A program made the position numbers and the translations under genes. Under the pieces are notes generated by a model, which worked only from the letters and a program-made list of their open reading frames with translations, did no database searches and was not told where the DNA came from. DNA of 13,439 bases from Flavobacteriaceae bacterium (GTDB taxonomy: Bacteria > Bacteroidota > Bacteroidia > Flavobacteriales > Flavobacteriaceae): NCBI GenBank assembly GCA_015489265.1, contig WFZY01000042.1:1-13439 (forward strand), read 5' to 3'. Numbering within the stretch: position 1 is the stretch's first letter; each line of letters starts with the position of its first letter. This document shows positions 1-6,919 of the stretch, piece by piece.

Positions 1-941
1 ATTGCTAGCTTTGTTAAAGCATCATCCATTTGCAAAGCAGGCATTTTGGTCAAAACACTATCGGCTTCTTGGTGATGTAAAGGTGACTGTAATAAGTCTT
101 TAGGTGTAATAAACCGACCATCTTCAGTTGAATAAGGGGTACTCATCAAGTATAATGAAAAACTTCCGGCATTAGTCCAATAAAAATATTTTCCGGTCAA
201 TGTATATGTATAATGTAAGTATGGGACACTTAACAGTAAAGCCAACAGTAAAGCCCATATATATTTTTTTGCCGTATTTAAACGAACTAATGCATACCAA
301 AAAAACAACAAAACAAATAAAACCAATACTACATAACCGAATATAACTTTGGTAATCATCAAATAAAATATAGCAAATCCCAAGAAAAAAATATTGCTTA
401 AAGGTCGTCTTTTATCATAGTATAATTTGAAACTTAAAAACACGATTAAACTGACTAAAAACCAACTAAAAGATTCGGTCAAAATTTTAGGTAACATCCG
501 GTATAACGGATAATAAAATCCTAAAACAGCCGTCCAAAAGAAAGCTTTTTTACAGGATAAAAAATATCGCAAAGTTCTATAAACCAACACTAAGGATAGG
601 TATATCCATATAGCGTTGGTTAATACAATCATTAAATCGGAAAGATGAATTTTGATAAAAAAACTTAATAGCAAAGGATAACCCGGACCATTCCACAAGT
701 TGATGTCAGGCGGTGGCGGTGAATAAAACCCATTAAGAATATTGTGCGCAAACATCAAATATCGTGGTTCGTCACCGACATAATAAGGTTTTTTAAAAAG
801 AAAAATAATCAGTGTATATAAAAACAAAAAAGGCATAAATAAAATAAACTCATTATGACATTTTTGTAAAACAACTGCATAAAAATTATCCGATCTTTTC
901 TTTAAAAATTGGCTGAAACCGTTTAAGCTGTTTAATTTCAT
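1..941 (-). CDS. GT-C-like membrane glycosyltransferase, N-terminal part (partial)
   Basis: The reading frame is open from an ATG at 941-939 to the left edge, giving 313 codons with no stop, so the C-terminus lies outside the window. The protein is very hydrophobic, with about seven likely membrane segments, the first near residues 31-49. The first large loop holds G56-D-E-P-R-Y61, and W83-N-G-P-G-Y follows. An acidic pair early in the first extracytoplasmic loop is typical of GT-C enzymes of the ArnT/PMT (PMT_2) superfamily, which move sugars from polyprenyl-phosphate donors onto lipid, protein or glycan acceptors on the outer face of the inner membrane. Family membership is inferred from topology and this motif; donor and acceptor cannot be told. 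A TAAATTTG element (976-983, minus) sits about 35 bases upstream and supports this start. It is divergent from the metallopeptidase gene at 1103. Confidence 0.72.
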   Translation of the reverse strand, partial: MKLNSLNGFSQFLKKRSDNFYAVVLQKCHNEFILFMPFLFLYTLIIFLFKKPYYVGDEPRYLMFAHNILNGFYSPPPPDINLWNGPGYPLLLSFFIKIHLSDLMIVLTNAIWIYLSLVLVYRTLRYFLSCKKAFFWTAVLGFYYPLYRMLPKILTESFSWFLVSLIVFLSFKLYYDKRRPLSNIFFLGFAIFYLMITKVIFGYVVLVLFVLLFFWYALVRLNTAKKYIWALLLALLLSVPYLHYTYTLTGKYFYWTNAGSFSLYLMSTPYSTEDGRFITPKDLLQSPLHHQEADSVLTKMPALQMDDALTKLA

Positions 942-975
942 CAAATTAATTTCTAATTTTAATAAGCTTTTCAAA

Positions 976-983
976 CAAATTTA
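976..983 (-). promoter_or_regulatory. Bacteroidota -7 element for the glycosyltransferase gene
   Basis: TAAATTTG on the minus strand matches the phylum's TAnnTTTG -7 consensus. Transcription would start near 969, leaving a leader of about 28 bases before the ATG at 941. I see no good TTG at the expected -33 spacing, so this is a moderate call. Confidence 0.4.
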
Positions 984-1061
984 AGCTTTTTTATTAAAAC
1001 TTATCTTTTTATTATTTGTAGCTTTTTAAAATTTGAATTTTCTTAAATCAACAATTTCTTT

Positions 1062-1069
1062 TAAATTTG
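1062..1069 (+). promoter_or_regulatory. Bacteroidota -7 element for the metallopeptidase gene
   Basis: TAAATTTG matches TAnnTTTG and would start transcription near 1076, about 27 bases before the ATG at 1103. The nearest TTTG upstream (1032-1035) is 26 bases away, longer than usual for a -33 partner. The element argues against a TTG start at 1067, which would lie inside the promoter. Confidence 0.45.
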
Positions 1070-1102
1070 CAACATACCAAAATCACTGAAAAACATATTC
1101 TT

Positions 1103-1954
1103 ATGCGTTGGAGAGGCAGAAAAACCAGTAGTAATGTAGAAGACCGCAGAGGTAGTCGCGGTCGTGTAGTCGGTGGTACCGTAGGCATTGGCACCATTAT
1201 CTTTTTTATTGCTTATACTTTGTTGACCGGTGAAGCGCCGACCGAAATGCTGCAACAAAACCAACCGGCATCAACGGGCCAAACCCAAACAACCGGACAT
1301 GACCAAAATGACGAATTGGCACAATTTGCCAAAGTGGTGTTTAAAGATACTGAAGATGTTTGGTCCAAAGTTTTTAAAGACGAATTAAACGCTCAATACC
1401 GATATCCCAAGTTGGTTTTATATTCCGGTTCCACGCCGGCAGCTTGTGGTATGGCTAGTGCGGCAACCGGACCTTTCTATTGTCCTGCCGATGAAAAGGT
1501 TTATATCGATTTGGATTTTTTTAGAGATTTGAAACGTAAATTCGGTGCCGGCGGCGATTTTGCCATGGCATATATCATTGCCCACGAAGTCGGGCATCAC
1601 GTTCAAAAATTATTAGGCATTACCCGTCAAGTGCAGCAACAACGCCGCCGGTTAAGCAAAACTGCATACAATAAACTGTCTGTTCGATTAGAACTTCAAG
1701 CCGATTACCTTGCCGGTGTCTGGGCTAAACATATTGAACAGATGAAACATGTTTTAGACCCGGGGGATATTCAAGAAGCTATTAATTCGGCTGCTTCAGT
1801 AGGCGATGATCGCTTGCAAAAAAAATACACCGGCAGAGTTGTCCCCGATGCCTTTACACACGGCACCTCCGAACAACGCGCCCGTTGGTTTGTCAAGGGC
1901 TTTAAAAATGGTACGATTAAAGGTGGGGATACGTTTAATACGAATGATTTGTAA
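1103..1954 (+). CDS. ypfJ: YpfJ-type membrane-anchored neutral zinc metallopeptidase
   Basis: The 283-residue protein begins MRWRGRK and carries a NVEDRRG segment, the signature N-terminus of the YpfJ/putative neutral zinc metallopeptidase (DUF2265) family. A single membrane segment (about residues 24-41) is followed by a Gln/Thr-rich linker and an extracytoplasmic domain. The zinc site is H161-E-V-G-H165, followed by another His. The upstream ACGMAS...GPFYCP segment holds two cysteines that are conserved in the family from memory. A second E-x-x-A-D segment after the site (LELQADYLAGVW) fits the third ligand region of such zincins. An in-frame TTG at 1067 would add 12 residues, but it lies inside the -7 element and before the family's MRW start, so I chose the ATG at 1103. 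The gene is monocistronic and convergent with the next gene, 13 bases away. The substrate is unknown. Confidence 0.88.
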   Translation: MRWRGRKTSSNVEDRRGSRGRVVGGTVGIGTIIFFIAYTLLTGEAPTEMLQQNQPASTGQTQTTGHDQNDELAQFAKVVFKDTEDVWSKVFKDELNAQYRYPKLVLYSGSTPAACGMASAATGPFYCPADEKVYIDLDFFRDLKRKFGAGGDFAMAYIIAHEVGHHVQKLLGITRQVQQQRRRLSKTAYNKLSVRLELQADYLAGVWAKHIEQMKHVLDPGDIQEAINSAASVGDDRLQKKYTGRVVPDAFTHGTSEQRARWFVKGFKNGTIKGGDTFNTNDL

Positions 1955-1967
1955 AGTTTGAAAGCAA

Positions 1968-2609
1968 CTAAAACACCATCCAAGTCACATAAAAGCCCGC
2001 CAATTGCATCAAAATACCGATAAAAATGCCGCGGGCAATGTCTTTCAAGTTATGCGCCCCTAAATACACACGACTTGCCATAACCAAAGCCGCAATCACA
2101 ATCATCAAGGATAAATAATTGAGAATATTGATTTGTGAATAATAACTCCATATCACAAAAAAGGTCAGCGCACCGCTGATGGCTGTAGCGTGAATGCTGG
2201 GTTTGGATTTAAAATAATTATAAACCGCCAAAGCCAATACCGATAAAATTATACCGATAAAAAACGGGAATAACTCGACAAATTGATGGTATTTATAGAT
2301 TTTTTGAAAAATTACTGCATAAACCACAGCTATTATGACAGAAAATATCAATCGCTCTTCAGGATGAACCAAACGGTAACCCGAAAACGCTTTGGTCCAT
2401 AAAATCACACTAAAAAATAACAATGGTATTAAAACCCCGACTATAGATAAATATAAAACCAAAAAATAGCGATTTGCCGGCAAGAAAAAACGCGGCGACA
2501 GATGAAAATACAGCCATATCGTATATAGCGGCATAAACACGGGATGAAAAACCAGTGATACCAGTTGCGCCCCGATGTGAATAATCTTGTTACCCTTATT
2601 TTGCATCAT
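1968..2609 (-). CDS. PAP2-like integral membrane phosphatase-family protein
   Basis: This 213-residue protein has about six hydrophobic segments and resembles type-2 phosphatidic acid phosphatases. Motif 3 is intact as S179-R-x5-H186-x3-D190 (SRx5Hx3D), and motif 2 appears as K136-P-S-I-H140 in place of the usual PSGH. Motif 1 (Kx6RP) is not exact: the corresponding loop reads K73-A-F-S-G-Y-R followed by HPEER. Such proteins normally dephosphorylate lipid phosphates such as phosphatidate or undecaprenyl pyrophosphate at the inner membrane. With a degenerate motif 1, catalysis is plausible but not shown. The ATG at 2609 overlaps the rpoN stop (TGATG), which suggests translational coupling; a TTG three bases upstream and a second ATG at 2606 are alternatives. 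It is co-transcribed with rpoN, with no sign of a functional link beyond that. Confidence 0.72.
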   Translation of the reverse strand: MMQNKGNKIIHIGAQLVSLVFHPVFMPLYTIWLYFHLSPRFFLPANRYFLVLYLSIVGVLIPLLFFSVILWTKAFSGYRLVHPEERLIFSVIIAVVYAVIFQKIYKYHQFVELFPFFIGIILSVLALAVYNYFKSKPSIHATAISGALTFFVIWSYYSQINILNYLSLMIVIAALVMASRVYLGAHNLKDIARGIFIGILMQLAGFYVTWMVF

Positions 2610-4054
2610 CAAATTTCTTTACGCAAACGGGCAACCGGAATACCAAGCTGCTCACGATATTTGGCGATAGTGCGGCGCGCAATAGGAAATCCTTTTTCTT
2701 TTAGGGCTTTCGCCAGTTGTTCATCAGTCAAGGGCTTTCGCTTGTCTTCTTGTTCGACAATAGATTGTAGTATATTTTTAATTTTTATAGTCGATACATC
2801 TTCTCCTTGGGCATCTTTCATCGATTCTGAGAAAAATTCTTTCAGCAGTTTAACACCGTAAGGTGTTTGCATATATTTGCTATTGGCTACCCGTGACACA
2901 GTCGAGATATCCATATCGATTTTTTCGGCTATATCTTTCAGTATCATCGGTTTGATTTTGCGCTCGTCACCGGTTAAAAAATAATCTTTTTGATAATCGG
3001 CAATAGCTTTAATAGTTCGCAAAAGCGTATCTCTGCGTTGGTTGACTGCATCTATAAACCACTTGGCAGAGTCAAGTTTTTGTTTGATAAACATTACCGC
3101 ATCTTTTTGGCTCTTATCTTTATTTTCTTTATAACCTTTCAGCATTTCGGTATAGGCGGGTGACACCCGTAATTCAGGGGCATTTTTAGCATTCAAGCTG
3201 ACATCCAATTCATCATCTTCGACATTGATGATAAAATCCGGAATTACATGCTCTACATAACTACCGGTCGAATTAAAAGCATTGCCCGGCTTGGGATTGA
3301 GCTTGGTGATTTCTTCAATGGCTTCTTTGAGTTGCGCTTCGGTTATTTCAAATTTAGCCATCAGTTTTTTATATTTTTTATTGATAAAATAGTCAAAACC
3401 TTTTTCCAGTATTTTGATGGCAAGTTCACGCGCTTGATTGGACTTTTTGCGACGTAATTGTATCAATAAAGTTTCTTTCAAATCGCGTGCCCCGACTCCG
3501 GGCGGGTCTAATTCTTGTATCAGCCGCAACACTTTTTCCACTTCTTCTTCGGTAGTCATCACGTTGTGTGTAAATGCCAAATCGTCAACTATTTCAATAA
3601 TATCACGACGTAAGTAACCATTGTCATTGATGCTACCGATTAAAAACTCGGCTATTTTGCGGCGTTGTTCGTCAAGCGGAAAGGCACTCAATTGCGATTT
3701 GAGATACTGCGTAAAACTTTCGCCTTGGGCGTAAGGTACTTTCTTTTCGTCATCATCTGCCGAATAATTATTGCTACGCAAACGGTAATCCGGTATTTCA
3801 TCATCACTTAAATATTCATCGACATTGATATCAGGCGCTTCTATAATTTCAGCATCGTCTTCATAGTTATCTTGTTGGTCCAAAACATCTTGTTCCGGTT
3901 CTTCTTTGCCTTCTTCGAGTGCCGGATTTTCTTCAATTTCTTGTTTAAGCCGTTGTTCAAATTCAATGGTCGGCAACTGAATCAATTTCATCAATTGAAT
4001 CTGTTGCGGCGTGAGTTTTTGTTGTAATTTTTGATATAATCCTTGTTTGAGCAT
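2609..4054 (-). CDS. rpoN: RNA polymerase sigma-54 factor
   Basis: The 481-residue protein has the full sigma-54 architecture. Region I (about residues 1-46) is Gln/Leu-rich (LKQGLYQKLQQKLTPQQIQL), contacts AAA+ activators and keeps the holoenzyme closed. A strongly acidic region II spans roughly 47-106. The core-binding domain follows, then the DNA-binding part with a DISTVSRV...KYMQTPYGVK stretch that reads -12 DNA. The RpoN box, A459-RRTIAKYRE, recognises the -24 element near the C-terminus. The length is normal for Bacteroidota. It directs transcription from GG/GC-type promoters when activated by NtrC-like ATPases, and part of such an activator lies at the right end of this window. The stop overlaps the start of the PAP2-like gene by one base. 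No TAnnTTTG element is visible upstream; the spacer to ahcY contains repeats. Confidence 0.97.
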   Translation of the reverse strand: MLKQGLYQKLQQKLTPQQIQLMKLIQLPTIEFEQRLKQEIEENPALEEGKEEPEQDVLDQQDNYEDDAEIIEAPDINVDEYLSDDEIPDYRLRSNNYSADDDEKKVPYAQGESFTQYLKSQLSAFPLDEQRRKIAEFLIGSINDNGYLRRDIIEIVDDLAFTHNVMTTEEEVEKVLRLIQELDPPGVGARDLKETLLIQLRRKKSNQARELAIKILEKGFDYFINKKYKKLMAKFEITEAQLKEAIEEITKLNPKPGNAFNSTGSYVEHVIPDFIINVEDDELDVSLNAKNAPELRVSPAYTEMLKGYKENKDKSQKDAVMFIKQKLDSAKWFIDAVNQRRDTLLRTIKAIADYQKDYFLTGDERKIKPMILKDIAEKIDMDISTVSRVANSKYMQTPYGVKLLKEFFSESMKDAQGEDVSTIKIKNILQSIVEQEDKRKPLTDEQLAKALKEKGFPIARRTIAKYREQLGIPVARLRKEI

Positions 4055-4129
4055 AAATCTTTTCTATATAATGGTTAATCGGTTATTTGATTTTGAAACA
4101 CTCAGCCACCTTTGATTTTACATAGTGTA

Positions 4130-4283
4130 TCTCTGCGTGTCCCGATGTAAATTGGGATGTATCGAAGTGGCCGGCAATTGTCATTTCGAACAAAGTGAGA
4201 AATCTTATTGAGATTTCTCGTCATTCCGACTTAGGTCGGGATTGTGTCGAAGTAACCGGTTTCAAACTTTCAACTTTCAACTA
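4130..4283 (+). repeat. Intergenic inverted- and direct-repeat cluster between rpoN and ahcY
   Basis: The spacer holds two similar units ending in GTATCGAAGTGGCCGG (from about 4159) and GTGTCGAAGTAACCGG (from about 4244). Each is preceded by a small palindrome: TCCCGAT/ATTGGGA at 4140-4157 and CCGAC/GTCGG at 4226-4239. Between them lies a perfect 9-bp inverted repeat, GAGAAATCT/AGATTTCTC, at 4197-4219 with a 5-base loop. The TCATTTCGAA and TCATTCCGAC words resemble, from memory, dispersed intergenic repeats common in Bacteroidota. A short tandem of CTTTCAA words follows at 4261-4281. None of the hairpins has a T-tract, so this is not called as a terminator. Confidence 0.55.
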
Positions 4284-4286
4284 AGT

Positions 4287-5597
4287 CTAATACCTATAAT
4301 AATCCGGTTTGTAAGGTCCTTCTTTTTTTACACCGATATAAGCGGCTTGTTCATCGGTTAATTCGTCGAGTTCCACACCGAGATGTTCCAGATGCAAACG
4401 GGCTACCATTTCGTCCAAATGTTTGGGCAACATATAAACTTTATTGTCATACTTTTCACCGTGTTGCCACAATTCCATTTGCGCCAAAACCTGATTGGTA
4501 AACGAATTACTCATCACAAAACTCGGATGTCCGGTCGCCACGCCCAAGTTCATCAAACGCCCTTCCGCCAAGACAATCACGTCATGGTCATCAACGGTAT
4601 ATTTATCTACTTGCGGTTTGATGGTATCTTTGGTATGTCCGTAATGCTCATTGAGCCAAGCCATATCTATTTCATTATCAAAATGCCCGATATTTGCCAC
4701 CACGGTTTTGTCTTTCATCATTTTAAAATGTTTTCCGGTGATGATGTCTTTATTTCCGGTAGCAGTTACTACTATATCGGCTTCTTTGACGGCATCTTCC
4801 ATACGTTTGACTTCGTATCCTTCCATAGCGGCTTGCAAGGCACAAATCGGGTCTATTTCGGTTACAATAACCCTTGAACCGGTGCCGCGAAATGACGCCG
4901 CGGTGCCTTTGCCTACATCGCCATATCCGGCAACTACAACAACCTTTCCGGCTAACATCAAATCCGTGCCGCGACGGATAGCATCAACTGCCGATTCGCG
5001 ACAGCCATATTTGTTGTCAAATTTTGATTTGGTTACGGAATCGTTCACATTAAACGCCGGTATGGGCAAAGTGCCTTTACGCATACGCTCATACAACCGA
5101 TGCACGCCTGTGGTGGTTTCTTCGGAAATGCCTTTAATCCCTTTTACCAATTCCGGATGTTCATCTAAAACTTTATTAGTCAAGTCGCCACCATCATCCA
5201 AAATCATATTTAAGGGCTTGCCGTCATCAAAATACAAAACTTGTTCCAAAGCCCAATTGTAATCGGCTTCGCTCATGCCTTTCCACGCAAAAACCGGTAT
5301 GCCGGCTTTGGCAATAGCCGCCGCCGCGTGATCTTGGGTAGAAAAAATATTGCACGTGGTCCAACGCACTTCGGCGCCTAAAGCAACAAGGGTTTCTATC
5401 AAAACGGCAGTCTGAATGGTCATGTGTAAGCTTCCGCCGATACGGGCACCTTTTAAAGGTTTACTGCCGGCATATTTTTTTCGAAGGGACATCAAGCCGG
5501 GCATCTCGGCTTCTGCCAAGGTAATTTCTTTTCGTCCCCATTCGGCAAGGGAAATATCTTTTACTTTGTATGCTAATTTTTCTACGGAATGACTCAT
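4287..5597 (-). CDS. ahcY: Adenosylhomocysteinase (S-adenosyl-L-homocysteine hydrolase)
   Basis: The enzyme reversibly splits S-adenosylhomocysteine into homocysteine and adenosine, relieving product inhibition of methyltransferases. It is cytosolic, NAD-dependent and normally tetrameric. At 436 residues it has the usual length. Visible landmarks are the substrate loop around H58-M-T60 and the N184-V-N-D-S-V-T-K-S-K-F-D-N block with catalytic K190 and D194. C199 lies in the YGCRES motif, the Rossmann NAD loop is G224-YGDVGKG, and the C-terminal tail KPDYYRY supplies NAD contacts to a neighbouring subunit. An upstream in-frame ATG at 5669 would add 24 residues without family support and would run into the promoter region, so I chose the ATG at 5597 (MSHSVEKLAYKV). 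It is monocistronic and divergent from the rhodanese operon. A weak TATCTTTA at 5618-5625 is the only promoter-like match close upstream. No SAH riboswitch is apparent in the short leader. Confidence 0.97.
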   Translation of the reverse strand: MSHSVEKLAYKVKDISLAEWGRKEITLAEAEMPGLMSLRKKYAGSKPLKGARIGGSLHMTIQTAVLIETLVALGAEVRWTTCNIFSTQDHAAAAIAKAGIPVFAWKGMSEADYNWALEQVLYFDDGKPLNMILDDGGDLTNKVLDEHPELVKGIKGISEETTTGVHRLYERMRKGTLPIPAFNVNDSVTKSKFDNKYGCRESAVDAIRRGTDLMLAGKVVVVAGYGDVGKGTAASFRGTGSRVIVTEIDPICALQAAMEGYEVKRMEDAVKEADIVVTATGNKDIITGKHFKMMKDKTVVANIGHFDNEIDMAWLNEHYGHTKDTIKPQVDKYTVDDHDVIVLAEGRLMNLGVATGHPSFVMSNSFTNQVLAQMELWQHGEKYDNKVYMLPKHLDEMVARLHLEHLGVELDELTDEQAAYIGVKKEGPYKPDYYRY

Positions 5598-5692
5598 ATG
5601 TTTTGATTTTGATTTGGTAAAGATAAAAAGAATTTGACAAAAATGTAAATCCAAACGACTTTTTGGCAAAATTTTTGATAGATAAAGAAAGC

Positions 5693-5723
5693 TTGTCTAT
5701 TTATGACAAATATCATATTTTTG
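5693..5723 (+). promoter_or_regulatory. Bacteroidota promoter (-33 TTG, -7 TATTTTTG) of the rhodanese operon
   Basis: TTG at 5693-5695 is separated by 20 bases from TATTTTTG at 5716-5723, which matches the phylum pattern TTG-N(about 20)-TAnnTTTG. The inferred transcription start near 5730 gives a leader of about 26 bases to the ATG at 5756. This is the best-formed promoter in the window and it sets the start of the rhodanese gene. Confidence 0.6.
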
Positions 5724-5755
5724 CTGTCCAATTGATGCCTTTAAATAAAATCATT

Positions 5756-6202
5756 ATGAAAAAATTGCAATTCGGTTTATTTTTATTTTTAATCCTAGGC
5801 AGTATTCATATAACTTCCGCCCAATTTGTTTCCGACTTAAAAAAAGTAGAAACAACTATAAAAAATGAACGGGCTAAAATTTTTAGTCAAATTTTGAATC
5901 GCACTAAAAATCCGCAAATTGTCGATATCCGAACTCCGAGAGAATATGCTTCGGGACATTTAAAAGGGGCTATATTAATCAACTATTACGACCCGGATTT
6001 TGCTCAAAATATTGAAAAAGCCGGCTTAGACAAATATCGTCCGGTATTTATTTATTGCCGCAGTGGTCATCGTAGTGCCAAAGCTATCGACATCTTTAAA
6101 AAGCTCGGCTTTAAACATATTGTCAATATGGTTTACGGCATTAATGAGTGGAAACATTTACTATTACCTTTGGAAAAAGGCATGCCTGCAAAAAACAATT
6201 AA
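5756..6202 (+). CDS. Exported single-domain rhodanese-like protein
   Basis: The 148-residue protein has an N-terminal signal peptide (MKKLQFGLFLFLILGS..., cleavage likely after A22, T-S-A|Q), so it should act in the periplasm. One rhodanese domain follows. It has the entry motif V-D57-I-R-T-P-R-E-Y-A-S-G-H, typical of this fold, and the active-site loop C101-R-S-G-H-R-S with the persulfide-forming cysteine. A six-residue loop of this kind fits sulfurtransferases rather than Cdc25-like phosphatases. The sulfur donor and acceptor are unknown. An in-frame ATG at 5663 would add 31 residues ahead of the signal peptide and would span the promoter, so I chose 5756. It is the first gene of an operon with the heme lipoprotein 16 bases downstream, and both genes share the start context ATCATTATG followed by an A-run. 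Confidence 0.86.
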   Translation: MKKLQFGLFLFLILGSIHITSAQFVSDLKKVETTIKNERAKIFSQILNRTKNPQIVDIRTPREYASGHLKGAILINYYDPDFAQNIEKAGLDKYRPVFIYCRSGHRSAKAIDIFKKLGFKHIVNMVYGINEWKHLLLPLEKGMPAKNN

Positions 6203-6218
6203 CCAAAAACGTATCATT

Positions 6219-6851
6219 ATGAAAAAAATCTTATGGATTAGCGCTTTTATTTTGACCTTATCCGCTTGTCAAAATAATGCCAAAAACAAAACAGAAAAAG
6301 CACCACAACCAAAAGCGGAAACCAAAACAGCCAAACCGGCTTTTGACCACAAAGCTTATAAAATGAAAGGCATGATTATTGCCAAAAACACTTTTAAAGT
6401 TTTCAAATCAAATATTCAAAAAGTAGCTGCCAAAGATGGTTTACCCGGTGTGGTTAATTTTTGTCATGACAATGCCATGAAACTCACCGATAGTTTAGGC
6501 AAGTTACATCATGTTGTCATCAAAAGAACTTCTCATAAATTACGCAATCCTAAAAACAAACCGGATATTGATGATGAAGCTGTGTTAAACGAATATTTAA
6601 GACTACAAGAAGAACACAAGCCCATGGAACCGGTAGTAATGAAAGATGCTGACGGATATGTACATTTTTATGCACCGATCAAACTTAAAAAAGAATGCTT
6701 AAAATGCCACGGCACACCCGATAAAGAAATACCGGAACAAATTTATAAATTGATCAAATCAAAATATCCTAATGATAAAGCAACCGGTTTTAAAGCCGGT
6801 GAGCTACGCGGTATCTGGGATATTAAATTTTTAGATATGGCTGATAAATAG
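6219..6851 (+). CDS. Tll0287-like (DUF3365) heme-binding lipoprotein
   Basis: The 210-residue product begins MKKILWISAFILTLSAC. The L14-S-A-C17 lipobox predicts a lipid-anchored periplasmic protein, followed by a Lys/Gln-rich tether to about residue 40. The globular part resembles the Tll0287-like domain (DUF3365): it has VVNFC82-HDNA, the K-R-T-S-x-K-L-R-N-P-x-N-x-P-D block at about 102-116, and one c-type heme motif, C160-L-K-C163-H164, followed by GTPD. Proteins of this family bind heme c and act in redox sensing or signalling, but here no signalling domain is attached, so the domain stands alone. The role is unknown; electron transfer or redox sensing linked to the upstream rhodanese is an inference from the operon. 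A longer in-frame opening from 6063 overlaps the rhodanese gene and is rejected in favour of the signal-peptide start at 6219. Confidence 0.82.
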   Translation: MKKILWISAFILTLSACQNNAKNKTEKAPQPKAETKTAKPAFDHKAYKMKGMIIAKNTFKVFKSNIQKVAAKDGLPGVVNFCHDNAMKLTDSLGKLHHVVIKRTSHKLRNPKNKPDIDDEAVLNEYLRLQEEHKPMEPVVMKDADGYVHFYAPIKLKKECLKCHGTPDKEIPEQIYKLIKSKYPNDKATGFKAGELRGIWDIKFLDMADK

Positions 6852-6876
6852 ACCTGTCACAAATTTTTATCTTATA

Positions 6877-6907
6877 AAAAAGTCCGCAACAATTTAGCGG
6901 GCTTTTT
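6877..6907. terminator. Probable bidirectional Rho-independent terminator
   Basis: An 11-bp stem, AAAAAGTCCGC (6877-6887) with GCGGGCTTTTT (6897-6907), has one G-T wobble and a 9-base loop. It has T-rich DNA on the right and an A-run on the left. It lies between the convergent heme lipoprotein (ends 6851) and symporter (ends 6920), so it can end transcription from both sides. Confidence 0.8.
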
Positions 6908-6919
6908 GATTTTATTGAT

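Noticed and set aside
1067..1102. A 12-residue N-terminal extension of the metallopeptidase from a TTG start.
   Set aside because: The TTG lies within the TAAATTTG promoter element, and the family's conserved MRW N-terminus begins at 1103.
1314..1330. TTGGCACAATTTGCC, which looks like a sigma-54 -24/-12 promoter.
   Set aside because: The spacing between TGGCAC and TTGC is three bases instead of about five, and it lies inside the metallopeptidase coding region. No acceptable -24/-12 site was seen in any spacer.
4197..4219. The perfect 9-bp hairpin downstream of ahcY as a terminator.
   Set aside because: It is AT-rich and has no T-tract on either strand, so it is better described as part of an intergenic repeat.
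4651..5262. A 203-codon plus-strand opening opposite ahcY.
   Set aside because: It is fully antisense to a well-supported conserved enzyme, and its translation is Ser/Thr/Pro-rich with no family resemblance, as expected of a shadow frame.
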